Shown: piece by piece, positions 57,071 to 64,000 of the stretch
Layout: every line of letters begins with the position of its first letter
Position numbering within the stretch: the first letter of the stretch is position 1
Notes under the pieces: generated by a model
What the model was told of the DNA's origin: nothing
What the model saw: the letters and a program-made list of their open reading frames with translations, nothing else
The model's database searches: none
Position numbers and translations under genes: made by a program
Assembly: GCA_027491915.1 (NCBI GenBank)
Contig: JAOZGC010000002.1
Coordinates: 623,331-687,330 of the forward strand
DNA: 64,000 nt
Source: Thermoproteota archaeon
GTDB lineage: Archaea > Korarchaeota > Korarchaeia > Korarchaeales > Korarchaeaceae
Direction: 5' to 3'

Positions 57071-59032
57071 TCAAGTTCGTTGAACGGGCAAGGGGGAGGA
57101 CCCCCCGCTGCGAGCCAGATCCCTGAGGGTGGAGTATATCCTGAAGAGGACCCCCTCATCGACCCCCACCGCGCGGATAACTGATCTGTCCAGCCTTTCC
57201 CTGTACTCCTCGCCGAGCTGCTCCCAGAGGGGGGGCAGCTCCCTCGCCTTCACGTCGTCGAAGGCTTCCCTCACCGGCCAGTCAACGTCCGGATCCGGGG
57301 AGATCATGGGGAGCTCCAGGTAGTCGTTCTCCAGGAGCCTGGTCCATGTATCCGAGATGCGCCTGCCCATGAGGTGGAGTACCGCCAGGAAGGGGGTGGA
57401 GTTCAACCAGGCGGCTATGAGCTTGGCCTCTTCCCCAGACCCCCTTATCAGGTAGAAGTTCTTCGAGGCCGACACCGGCTCCTCCGAGTAGTTGGCGAAG
57501 ACGCCCCTCCTCCTGAACGCGAGATCCACCTTGTCGGGGATGAAGACCCTCCCGAAGGGGCGCTTGCTCTCCACCTGGGAGAAGACGTGGGAGTACCACC
57601 TGTCCCCGAAGGCCCTGACGGCCGGAGCCGCTGCCTTGGACCTTTCCCCCCACCTCACGTACCTCCTGACGTCCGGAGGGAGCTCCTCCAATGGCAGTGG
57701 GGGTATAGAGAGCATGTAGCTGTCCGGAGACACCTCTATCCTCCTGGCGTAGAGGCTGGGCTTCCTCAGGCATCTCACCAAGAAGCCCCTGTTCAAGGAG
57801 AGGGTATCTTCCCCCCTGGATATGACTACCTCGTCCCCCCCGTCCTCCACCACCGACCAGTACCTGTTGGGGATGAAGAAGAAGTCGGGGCCGTACATCT
57901 CCAGCCCCCTCACCATGTCCGGCCCCAGATCCCCCCAGTACCCCAAGGTCCCCTTGGAGAGTCCCCGCTCGAAGAGCCCCCTCACGAGGTCCCTCAGCGG
58001 GCTGAAGAGGGACAGCCAGTTCATCTGGAGGAACGCGGGCAGTTCCTTGATGTCCACTCTCCCCAGCTCCTCTGCCGAATCGTTTACCCTGATTATGGCC
58101 GTTTCTCCATGATGTCTGTCCCCCTTCGCGGCCAATATTATGAGCTCCTTGAATCCGCTGTCGACGGAGAAGGAGCTGGAGGAATTCTCCACGACGGCCA
58201 TGAGGTTGTACCTCTCCAGTAGGAGCTTCTTGTAGCCCCTGCCGTATATGGTGTAGAAAGTCGAAGCCGGTAGAACCGCCCCCAGGAAACCCCCCTCCTT
58301 GAGGGCGTGATCAACCAGAAACATGGACAGGACTTGGAGGCCCATCTCCCTCCTGGTCAGGTATCTGGAGTAGCCGAGGTCCTCCACCACCCTCAGGAGC
58401 CTCGCCCTGTATCTCTTGGGGAGGAACTTCCACCTGGTGAACGGTGGATTCGTGACTATCACGTCGGCCCTCGGGAGGTCCGAGGCAGAGAGCAAGTTTG
58501 GTACGAGAGAAAAGGCGTCTCCAACGACCACCTTGACCTTTGAGGTTCCCAGGACGGTCACTAGGGAGGCTAGGGCCACCAGGGCTGGCAGGGGGAGTGG
58601 CTCTATCCCCCAGGCCAGATCCACCCTGTCGACCCCGATGCTCTTGACGGTCTCCGTGAGGAGCCTGGCCGATCCCATGAACGGATCCGCCACCACGAGG
58701 CCGGATCCACCGAGCTTTGAGGCCTCGGAGGCGAGTATCCCTATCCCCCTATCGGTGGTGTAGTACGCGGCGTAGGTCTTCCTCTCCTCCCTTGGCAGCG
58801 TCCTCTGAACTTCCATCTGGCACTCCTCCAGGGAGAGGAACTTGGCGAGCTCACCCTCGCCGGGGAGCTCCTCCACAATCCGAGATAGGGGCTCCAGGCT
58901 CCTGAGTCCATCGTATCCCACCACGTCGGCGAGCGTGGAGAGGCAGGTGAGCAATATCTTCCTCTCCCTGCCCCTGGTCTCCGACGATCTAATCGGCCTG
59001 GCCGTCCGTTCGCTCCCCCTAGGGTGAGGCAC
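57071..59032 (-). CDS. Solitary N6-adenine DNA methyltransferase (type IIG/Eco57I-like)
   Basis: The 653-residue protein has motif I VADPFMGSARLLTETVKSIG, motif IV ADVIVTNPPFTRWKFLPKRY (NPPF), and motif-X-like EERKTYAAYYTTDRGIGI before it. The C-terminal half (SGDRWYSHVFS, FYLIRGSGEEAKLIAAWLNS) resembles TaqI/Eco57I target-recognition parts. No separate restriction gene is linked. Codon use is looser and A/T-richer than any neighbour, suggesting horizontal gain. CATAAATAGG lies 33 bp upstream of the ATG. Confidence 0.85.
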   Translation of the reverse strand: MPHPRGSERTARPIRSSETRGRERKILLTCLSTLADVVGYDGLRSLEPLSRIVEELPGEGELAKFLSLEECQMEVQRTLPREERKTYAAYYTTDRGIGILASEASKLGGSGLVVADPFMGSARLLTETVKSIGVDRVDLAWGIEPLPLPALVALASLVTVLGTSKVKVVVGDAFSLVPNLLSASDLPRADVIVTNPPFTRWKFLPKRYRARLLRVVEDLGYSRYLTRREMGLQVLSMFLVDHALKEGGFLGAVLPASTFYTIYGRGYKKLLLERYNLMAVVENSSSSFSVDSGFKELIILAAKGDRHHGETAIIRVNDSAEELGRVDIKELPAFLQMNWLSLFSPLRDLVRGLFERGLSKGTLGYWGDLGPDMVRGLEMYGPDFFFIPNRYWSVVEDGGDEVVISRGEDTLSLNRGFLVRCLRKPSLYARRIEVSPDSYMLSIPPLPLEELPPDVRRYVRWGERSKAAAPAVRAFGDRWYSHVFSQVESKRPFGRVFIPDKVDLAFRRRGVFANYSEEPVSASKNFYLIRGSGEEAKLIAAWLNSTPFLAVLHLMGRRISDTWTRLLENDYLELPMISPDPDVDWPVREAFDDVKARELPPLWEQLGEEYRERLDRSVIRAVGVDEGVLFRIYSTLRDLARSGGSSPLPVQRT

Positions 59033-59478
59033 GTCCGCGACGGTTGCCGCGGGGACGCCTATTTATGTCAGACGGGTGGGCCCGCCGGCGGGCGGTCATC
59101 CCCTCTCCGCGGTCCCCCGGCCCCATCGGCGTTCAACCTTCCGAATCGCCCTCCCTCGCCTTCGGCCGCCGGTCTCAATCCGACGATGTCTCAGGATCGG
59201 CAGACCGACGGGTACCAGCGTCTCGAGGGTTTATCATCGCGGTCCCCGGAGTCGTGGTGACCCCATAGCTCCATGGGGCCCCCTCGGCTTGATCCACCCC
59301 AACGGCTCCCACCCCCCGGAGCGCGTCCGCCTTCTCACGTCGGGGGACGACCCAATCGCTTCCCGGCCGGGGATCGGCAGGCCGCTCGGGGGCTGGGGTC
59401 GAGAATTGATCGGGTGGGGCCGCCGGCGGGTGGGGGGCGCCGCGCTCGCTGGTTGGGGTCGGGACGGGGGCGCCCCGT
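59033..59478. other. Gap without recognised gene
   Basis: This is 446 bp between two minus-strand genes. It holds the methyltransferase promoter (about 59060-59070), a GCCGCCGGCGGG-type motif at about 59083 and again near 59420, and a 6-bp inverted repeat CCCCAT/ATGGGG (59261-59278). Short open frames here look random. Composition is mixed. It may be a scar of insertion. Confidence 0.35.
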
Positions 59479-60750
59479 TCAGGCCGAGTAGGGGAGCTCC
59501 TCCTCGGTCCCTCCTCCGCCCGCCCCCCGGGCCGCCCCCTTTATCACCTTGGCGGACTTCAGTATCTCGGGATCTATCAGCGAGGAGTTGGGGGTAGCCA
59601 CGACCAGGATGAGCCCCTCCTTCCTCCCCAGCCTCCTCAGGACGTCCTCCCAGAGGTGCTTCATGCCGGCGGCCGCCTGGGCGAACTCCTCGGGCAGGCT
59701 CTTCAGGAAGAGGGGGCTGGGAACCATGACCTCGATCCCCTCCAGGTAGACCAGCGTGGGCCCCCCCTCCGACCTGGCCACCGCGTCCAGGTCCTTGGCC
59801 ACCTCCTTGGGGTCCTCCTTCAGGGAGTCCACCGGGGAGTATATGAGCCTCCCCTCGGCCGCCCCGGCGGCCGCCCTGGCCGCGGCCCTCAGGGCCCGGA
59901 GCTCCTCCGGGCTGTCGAACTCGACCACGAAGAAGCCGCCCCTCCCGCCCCTCAGGTCCCCGGCCACCTCCTCCACCAGCCTCCTGACACCCTCCGGGAG
60001 GTCGGAGACGTCCACCTCCCCGGGGGTGGGGTACAGCTCCACGGCCCCCTTGGCCGACTCCGGCTCGGACACGTAGGGGGCGAGCCCCTCCTGGCTAACC
60101 AGCATGCCCAGCATGGAGGCCAGCAGGTCGAGCCTCTCCCCGACCCCGGGCGGGAGGTCCATCCCCCTGACCATGGATATGGTCGAGAGGGCCACGGAGG
60201 CGTTCTCCAGCCTCCGGAAGAAGATTGAGTAGAGGGTCATGGCCGCCAGGAGGTCCACCAGGTCCCCGACCCCCTTGCCCGCCGAGATCCTGGACCTGAA
60301 CTCCTCCGCCATCCTCACCGGGTCGAGCCTCGTGCTCAGTATGGCCGGCATTATCTCCTCGTCCACCGAGGTGGAGTGCAGCAGCACCTGGAGGGAGAAG
60401 GGACCCATCTGGTCCAGTTCCCTCCTGTCCTCCGGCCTGATCCACTTGGGCTCCAGGATCTCGATCTCATCGGCTGAGGACTCGACGCACCTCCTCATGG
60501 GGGAGTAGGGGCAGGGTCTCACCCTGCCGCGGACCCTGACGACGTCCCCCGGGAGGAAGTACTTGGGGGAGGACTCAAGGACGACGACTATGGCGCCGGT
60601 CTCATCCTCCAGCCTCATCCTCTCATACGCGTCGCCCGCCATGTTGAAGAACGGGAGGAGGTCCGTGATCCTGCCCTCCAGGACCACCTCCTTACCCACT
60701 GGAGTGGAGTCGCTCTGGGCGTCCCTGACGCTCTCCGGCAAGGGGGTCAC
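59479..60750 (-). CDS. OB-fold nucleic-acid-binding protein with AAA-like C-terminal half
   Basis: The 423-residue protein starts with an OB fold (GKEVVLEGRITDLLPFFNMA, MRLEDETGAIVVVLESSPKY, GDVVRVRGRVRPCPYSPMRR). A helical middle follows. The last 150 residues resemble an AAA domain in the Walker B and sensor 1 area (PTLVYLEGIEVMVPSP; GLILVVATPNSSLIDPEILK), but no GKT/S P-loop is seen; GGRGGFFVVEFDSPEEL stands in its place. This suggests a DNA-bound, non-hydrolysing partner. GTG 60750 has GATTAATG 28 bp upstream. Confidence 0.55.
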   Translation of the reverse strand: MTPLPESVRDAQSDSTPVGKEVVLEGRITDLLPFFNMAGDAYERMRLEDETGAIVVVLESSPKYFLPGDVVRVRGRVRPCPYSPMRRCVESSADEIEILEPKWIRPEDRRELDQMGPFSLQVLLHSTSVDEEIMPAILSTRLDPVRMAEEFRSRISAGKGVGDLVDLLAAMTLYSIFFRRLENASVALSTISMVRGMDLPPGVGERLDLLASMLGMLVSQEGLAPYVSEPESAKGAVELYPTPGEVDVSDLPEGVRRLVEEVAGDLRGGRGGFFVVEFDSPEELRALRAAARAAAGAAEGRLIYSPVDSLKEDPKEVAKDLDAVARSEGGPTLVYLEGIEVMVPSPLFLKSLPEEFAQAAAGMKHLWEDVLRRLGRKEGLILVVATPNSSLIDPEILKSAKVIKGAARGAGGGGTEEELPYSA

Positions 60751-60773
60751 CCTCCGTGGTGGGAAGGGGTTTG

Positions 60774-60806
60774 AAGATTAATGTTGCCGCAACCTTTTCT
60801 TTTTCC
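60774..60806. promoter_or_regulatory. Divergent promoters
   Basis: On the minus strand the TATA box covers AAGATTAATG (60774-60783), 28 bp before GTG 60750. On the plus strand ACCTTTTCTTTTT (60792-60804) is about 26 bp before GTG 60824. Confidence 0.4.
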
Positions 60807-60823
60807 CCGAATCGGGGGATCCG

Positions 60824-63313
60824 GTGATCGACCTGAGGAGGGCGAGCCTCGCCGCGCTGACCCTGGCCGCGCTTGCCTCGGCGCCGGCCGTCCCCGCGTC
60901 GCCCGCCGCCGGGTGGTGGGATCCCGGGTGGAGGTACAGGATCCCGGTGTCCGTCTCCCCACCGCCTGGGGTGGACTTCGGGGTCGCGGCGGCCAACCTG
61001 AACCTGACGGAGCTGGCCTCGAGGCTGGGACTGCCGTCTCCGCCCGACCCCTCCGCCGTGAGGGTGGTCTCCCCGTCCGGGGAGGAGCTGCCGACCCGGA
61101 TCTCCTTCCCCGACTCGTCGGCGCTCGAGGACTTCGAGTCCGGCGGGCTCGATCGGTGGGAGGGGGACGCGGCCACCAGGCCGGCGGCCGAGCCCCCGGT
61201 GGGCTCGGGGGCCATGGAGTTCAGGGCCTGGTCCCCCGGGTCCAAGCTGGCCCTCAGGCTTTCCGGGTCCGACCTCAGGGGCCGGCGGATGCTGACCTTC
61301 GTCGGGGCCGGGAACTACACGGCCAGGATCAGGGACAGGATGATGGGGAGGGACCTGGCCTCCGTATCGGTGGAATCGGCCGAGCCGACCGTCTACGCCC
61401 TCTGGGTGGATCCCTCCCTGGTGGGCAGGGGCCGGTACTACCTGGAGCTCGTCCCCTCGGACCCGTTCACCTGGAACCTGATAGACGACGTCAGGCTCTC
61501 GGACCCGGTGATCCGGGTATCCTGGCCCTTCTCGGGGAGGTCCCATTACCAGATATACCTGGAGACGCCCGATTCCGGCGTCCCCCCCGCCCCCCTGTCG
61601 GACGTCGGGGAGCCGACCGCCGGGGTCGACGTGGAGGCGGGGGACCCCGAGGGGTTCACGGTCGCGGTCAACCTGTCCCGGGGCGCCGTCGTCTCCGGCC
61701 GGGTGGGGCTGGGGATCTCGGTGTCCGGCAACCTCTCCCCGGTGACCTCGGTCCAGGTCAGGATCGACTGGCCCGGGGAGGGATGGCCCTGGGACTCCGG
61801 GATCGTCCTGGAGGCCTCCCCGGTCGGGGGAGGGGTGTGGGTTGCCTCCTGGGACTCGGCCGCCACGGTGGCCGACGGGTACCACGAGGTCTGGGTCAGG
61901 GCGTTCGAGTCCGGGGGCAGGTTCGCCGAGACCGAGGTCCCCGTGCGCACCAGGAACGTGGAGTACGACGAGCCCGTCAACCTGGCTCCCGGCGCGGAGA
62001 GCTTCAGCTTCGCGGTATTCGGGGACAACAGGCCCGGCTCCACCCAGGACCCCCAGCCCAAGATCTTCCGCCAGATCCTGAGGGCCGTGGGGGAGGAGGA
62101 CGTCGTCATGGCCTTCGACACGGGGGACGTGGTCTACAGCGGGACCTGGTTCGAGTACCTGGAGTTCAGGGACGTGGTCAGCGTCCTGAGGATCCCCCTC
62201 TACATAGCCAGGGGGAACCACGAGGTCGGGACCAAGAGGGAGGGGGAGGAGTACTTCAGGGCGCTGTTCGACGCCCCCGGCTATGAGAGGAACTCCTACT
62301 ACTCCTTCGACTACGGGAACTCCCACTTCGTCGTGCTGAACGCCAACATCGTCGGCCACCCGTACACCCTGCCGGAGGAGGAGATCGAGTGGCTGGAGTC
62401 CGACCTGGCCGACGCCCGGTCCAGGGGGGTCGAGCACGTGTTCGCCTTCATCCACCAGCCCCCCTACAAGTACGCCCACGGGCTGGAGGACCCGGGGGTC
62501 GAGTCCAGGCTCAGGGACCTCTTCTCGGAGTACGGCGTCGACGCGGTGTTCCAGGGCCACGAGCACATGTTCTACAACGCGACGGAGGGAGGGGTCAGGG
62601 CCTACGTGTGCGGCGGGGCCGGGGCGGCCCTGGACACCCAGTACCCGCCCCAGTACCTCTTCTTCCACTACATGGTGGTCACGGTGGACGGCCCGGAGGT
62701 CAGGTACGAGCTCAGGAAGCCCCTGGTCCTGGAGATAAGGAGGCCCTGGGAGAACGAGACCGTGGTCGACGAGCCCCGGTTCAGGCTCGTGGGGAGGACC
62801 CAGCCCTACGCCTCGGTGGAGGTCAACGGGACCCCCGTCGACGTCGGCGAGGAGGGGACCTTCGGGGCAGACCTGACCCTCTCCCCCGGCCGCAACCTGG
62901 TGGTGGTGAGGGCGTCCGCCGGCGGGGAGACGGCGGAGGCCGAGGTGACCGTGACCTACAGGCCCAGGATCTCGGTCGAGGCGCCGGGCTCTGTGGAGCC
63001 GGGGGCCGAGTTCCGGGTCAGGGTGTCCTCGCCGGTCGGGGTTCCCGAGGGGGCGGAGGTCGTCATGGAGGGTGAGGGGGTCCGGGTCGGGGCCGACGGG
63101 ACCGTCACCCTGAGGGCCCCGGAGGAGCCCGGGGTCTACGTGGTGGCCGCCAGGGCGTCCGGGTTCTCGGCCGGGGCGGCCAGGGTGGAGGTCTCCGGGG
63201 GAGGGGGGGCGGCGGGCCCCGCGGGAGGTGGGTGGGCGTGGATCGCCGCGGCCGCTGCCGCCGCGGTGGCGGCGGCCGCCCTCTTCCTCCTGCTCCGCAG
63301 GCAGGGGGGGTGA
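60824..63313 (+). CDS. Surface-anchored multi-domain metallophosphoesterase
   Basis: The 829-residue protein has a signal peptide, a DUF2341-like start (GWWDPGWRYRIPVSVSP), Ig/FNIII-like domains, and then a calcineurin-type phosphoesterase at about residues 390-615: FSFAVFGDNRPGSTQDPQP, VMAFDTGDVVYSG, IARGNHEVGTKRE, FAFIHQPPYKYAHG, VFQGHEHMFYNAT. Two Ig-like domains follow, then a Gly linker and membrane anchor (AWIAAAAAAAVAAAALFLLL) with a basic end. It should cleave phosphate esters outside the cell. Confidence 0.85.
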   Translation: MIDLRRASLAALTLAALASAPAVPASPAAGWWDPGWRYRIPVSVSPPPGVDFGVAAANLNLTELASRLGLPSPPDPSAVRVVSPSGEELPTRISFPDSSALEDFESGGLDRWEGDAATRPAAEPPVGSGAMEFRAWSPGSKLALRLSGSDLRGRRMLTFVGAGNYTARIRDRMMGRDLASVSVESAEPTVYALWVDPSLVGRGRYYLELVPSDPFTWNLIDDVRLSDPVIRVSWPFSGRSHYQIYLETPDSGVPPAPLSDVGEPTAGVDVEAGDPEGFTVAVNLSRGAVVSGRVGLGISVSGNLSPVTSVQVRIDWPGEGWPWDSGIVLEASPVGGGVWVASWDSAATVADGYHEVWVRAFESGGRFAETEVPVRTRNVEYDEPVNLAPGAESFSFAVFGDNRPGSTQDPQPKIFRQILRAVGEEDVVMAFDTGDVVYSGTWFEYLEFRDVVSVLRIPLYIARGNHEVGTKREGEEYFRALFDAPGYERNSYYSFDYGNSHFVVLNANIVGHPYTLPEEEIEWLESDLADARSRGVEHVFAFIHQPPYKYAHGLEDPGVESRLRDLFSEYGVDAVFQGHEHMFYNATEGGVRAYVCGGAGAALDTQYPPQYLFFHYMVVTVDGPEVRYELRKPLVLEIRRPWENETVVDEPRFRLVGRTQPYASVEVNGTPVDVGEEGTFGADLTLSPGRNLVVVRASAGGETAEAEVTVTYRPRISVEAPGSVEPGAEFRVRVSSPVGVPEGAEVVMEGEGVRVGADGTVTLRAPEEPGVYVVAARASGFSAGAARVEVSGGGGAAGPAGGGWAWIAAAAAAAVAAAALFLLLRRQGG

Positions 63314-64000
63314 CCGGCGCGCCCGCGGGCCGCCCGCGCCTCACCCGCCGGGCCCTCCCCCGGACCCGGACGGGGGCCGGGGGGCCTCCATCCCCGGCCG
63401 CCTGAGCACTTCCTCCCCCTCCCCGGGACGTCCCGATCCAGGGAGGGGAACCCGTCGGCGCCGATCCGGCCGGCCGCCGGGGGGTGCGCGGGGTCGAGGG
63501 TCTCCAGCCCGGGCCCGGGGCGTACGCCCCGAGGGACCCGAAGACCTCGTTCAGGTTGATTGCCCTGAGCTCGGCGCCGGTCCTCCGGACGGAGTGCCCC
63601 ACCATGGCCTCGGCGATCTCCCTCCCGCCCCCCGGAGACCCTGGAGTGGAGGGACCAGAGCTCCGAGATCACCAGCCCGGATATCACCGGATCCGTGACC
63701 TGCCTCCCCCTCGGTCCGCAGCGCCCTCCGGTGGTTCGAGTCCGTCTTGACCGCGGGGGGAACCACGCAACTCGTGTGTGTTGTCCCCCAGCTCCCCCTC
63801 CCTCCGGGGCCTCGGCGGGCGGCGTCTCCCCCCTCCCGATATGCCCCCTCCTAGAACGTCCCCACTATCCTCTCGACGCCCCCGTCCCTCTTTCCCCCTC
63901 CGCTCCCATCCCTCGCGGTGTAACCCCTCTGACGGTCCTGAAGCCGAGCCGAAAGAGATGGTCCAACACCACCTTTCAGGTGGGGCCGACCCGAGCCACA
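63314..64000. other. Gene-poor right end with protein-like remnants
   Basis: No intact gene is seen in these 687 bp. On the minus strand, protein-like pieces occur in different frames: VTDPVISGLVISELWSLHSR (about 63640-63700), then EAMVGHSVRRTGAELRAINL (about 63545-63610). Another open frame, unsupported by family, runs from the edge (64000) to TAG at 63851-63853. CACCTGAAAGGTG (63967-63979) can form a short hairpin. I treat the region as decayed. Confidence 0.35.

Noticed and set aside
60692..62668. A 658-codon minus-strand open frame
   Set aside because: Shadow of the metallophosphoesterase gene; no domain is seen.
63725..63770. tRNA-like T-loop GGTTCGAGTCC
   Set aside because: The stem has two G-T pairs, and no acceptor, D or anticodon arm can be built around it on the plus strand.
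1..64000. CRISPR arrays, rRNA genes, insertion sequences with terminal repeats
   Set aside because: Read through on both strands; no regularly spaced direct repeats, rRNA-like blocks or transposase genes were found.

Overview
The window reads as chromosomal DNA of a very G+C-rich archaeon. Archaeal marks are TATA boxes (often the only A/T-rich bases between genes) about 25-35 bp upstream of starts, many apparently leaderless genes, frequent GTG/TTG starts, heavy use of AGG (Arg) and ATA (Ile), and archaeal-only families: archaeal S-adenosylmethionine synthetase, AMP phosphorylase, archaeal triosephosphate isomerase, fructose-1,6-bisphosphate aldolase/phosphatase, NreA, an AsnRS-like asparagine synthetase, fused gamma-alpha 2-oxoacid:ferredoxin oxidoreductase and ADP-forming acyl-CoA synthetase. 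Ferredoxin-linked enzymes and Fe-S/MinD ATPases suggest an anaerobic, probably thermophilic, peptide- or polysaccharide-using member of the TACK/Thermoproteota or Korarchaeota-like groups. The lineage cannot be fixed from this window. No rRNA, convincing tRNA or CRISPR array was seen.

Layout. 1-2065: secreted glycoside-hydrolase-like protein running off the left edge. 2158-5191: metallocluster module (SufT-like, SocA/Panacea-like, two MinD ATPases with ferredoxin inserts, NifX-like). 5312-13184: dihydroorotase, an MNT/HEPN pair, a propeller-type surface protein, AMP phosphorylase, a phosphoesterase, VapBC and a frameshifted methyltransferase. 13316-20134: large secreted PcRGLX-type polysaccharide lyase, DUF504, FUN14, a decayed PIN gene, a HEPN/MNT pair and a Cys-rich/HEAT/radical-SAM operon. 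20335-26012: ABC exporter, HEPN/MNT, acyl-CoA synthetase alpha subunit, protoglobin. 26041-36055: surface proteins and central carbon metabolism (FBP aldolase/phosphatase, TPI, 2-oxoacid oxidoreductase), acetyltransferase, deacetylase, TatD-like hydrolase. 36146-41545: QueT transporter, a HEPN with a mutated active-site motif plus MNT, a four-gene bactofilin-like operon, a DUF4143 ATPase with a palindromic promoter, and a dead ECF-type ATPase gene. 41552-46465: kinase-like fusion, asnA-like and AsnC-type regulator genes, pilin-like surface protein. 46558-55308: NreA, MoxR/DUF58/DUF4129 cluster, AdoMet synthetase, a threonine-synthase-like/winged-helix fusion, and VapBC with a repeated operator. 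55457-64000: CoA-disulfide-reductase-type flavoprotein, solitary DNA methyltransferase of different base composition, an OB-fold/AAA-like protein, a surface metallophosphoesterase, and a gene-poor decayed right end.

Themes. Toxin-antitoxin-type pairs are dense (six recognisable pairs plus one dead PIN gene). Several genes keep a fold but lose its catalytic residue: the PLP lysine at 53102-54436, the HEPN arginine at 37279-37683, the P-loop lysine at 42024-43142, and an MNT catalytic motif at 6750-7049. Several reading frames are broken by frameshifts, one of them (ECF ATPase) at least three times. The most unusual items are the threonine-synthase-like/winged-helix protein lacking the Schiff-base lysine, the four-site operator over the second vapB start, the asnC-asnA pair with a pentanucleotide repeat in the asnA leader, and the bactofilin-like operon with its own winged-helix regulator.
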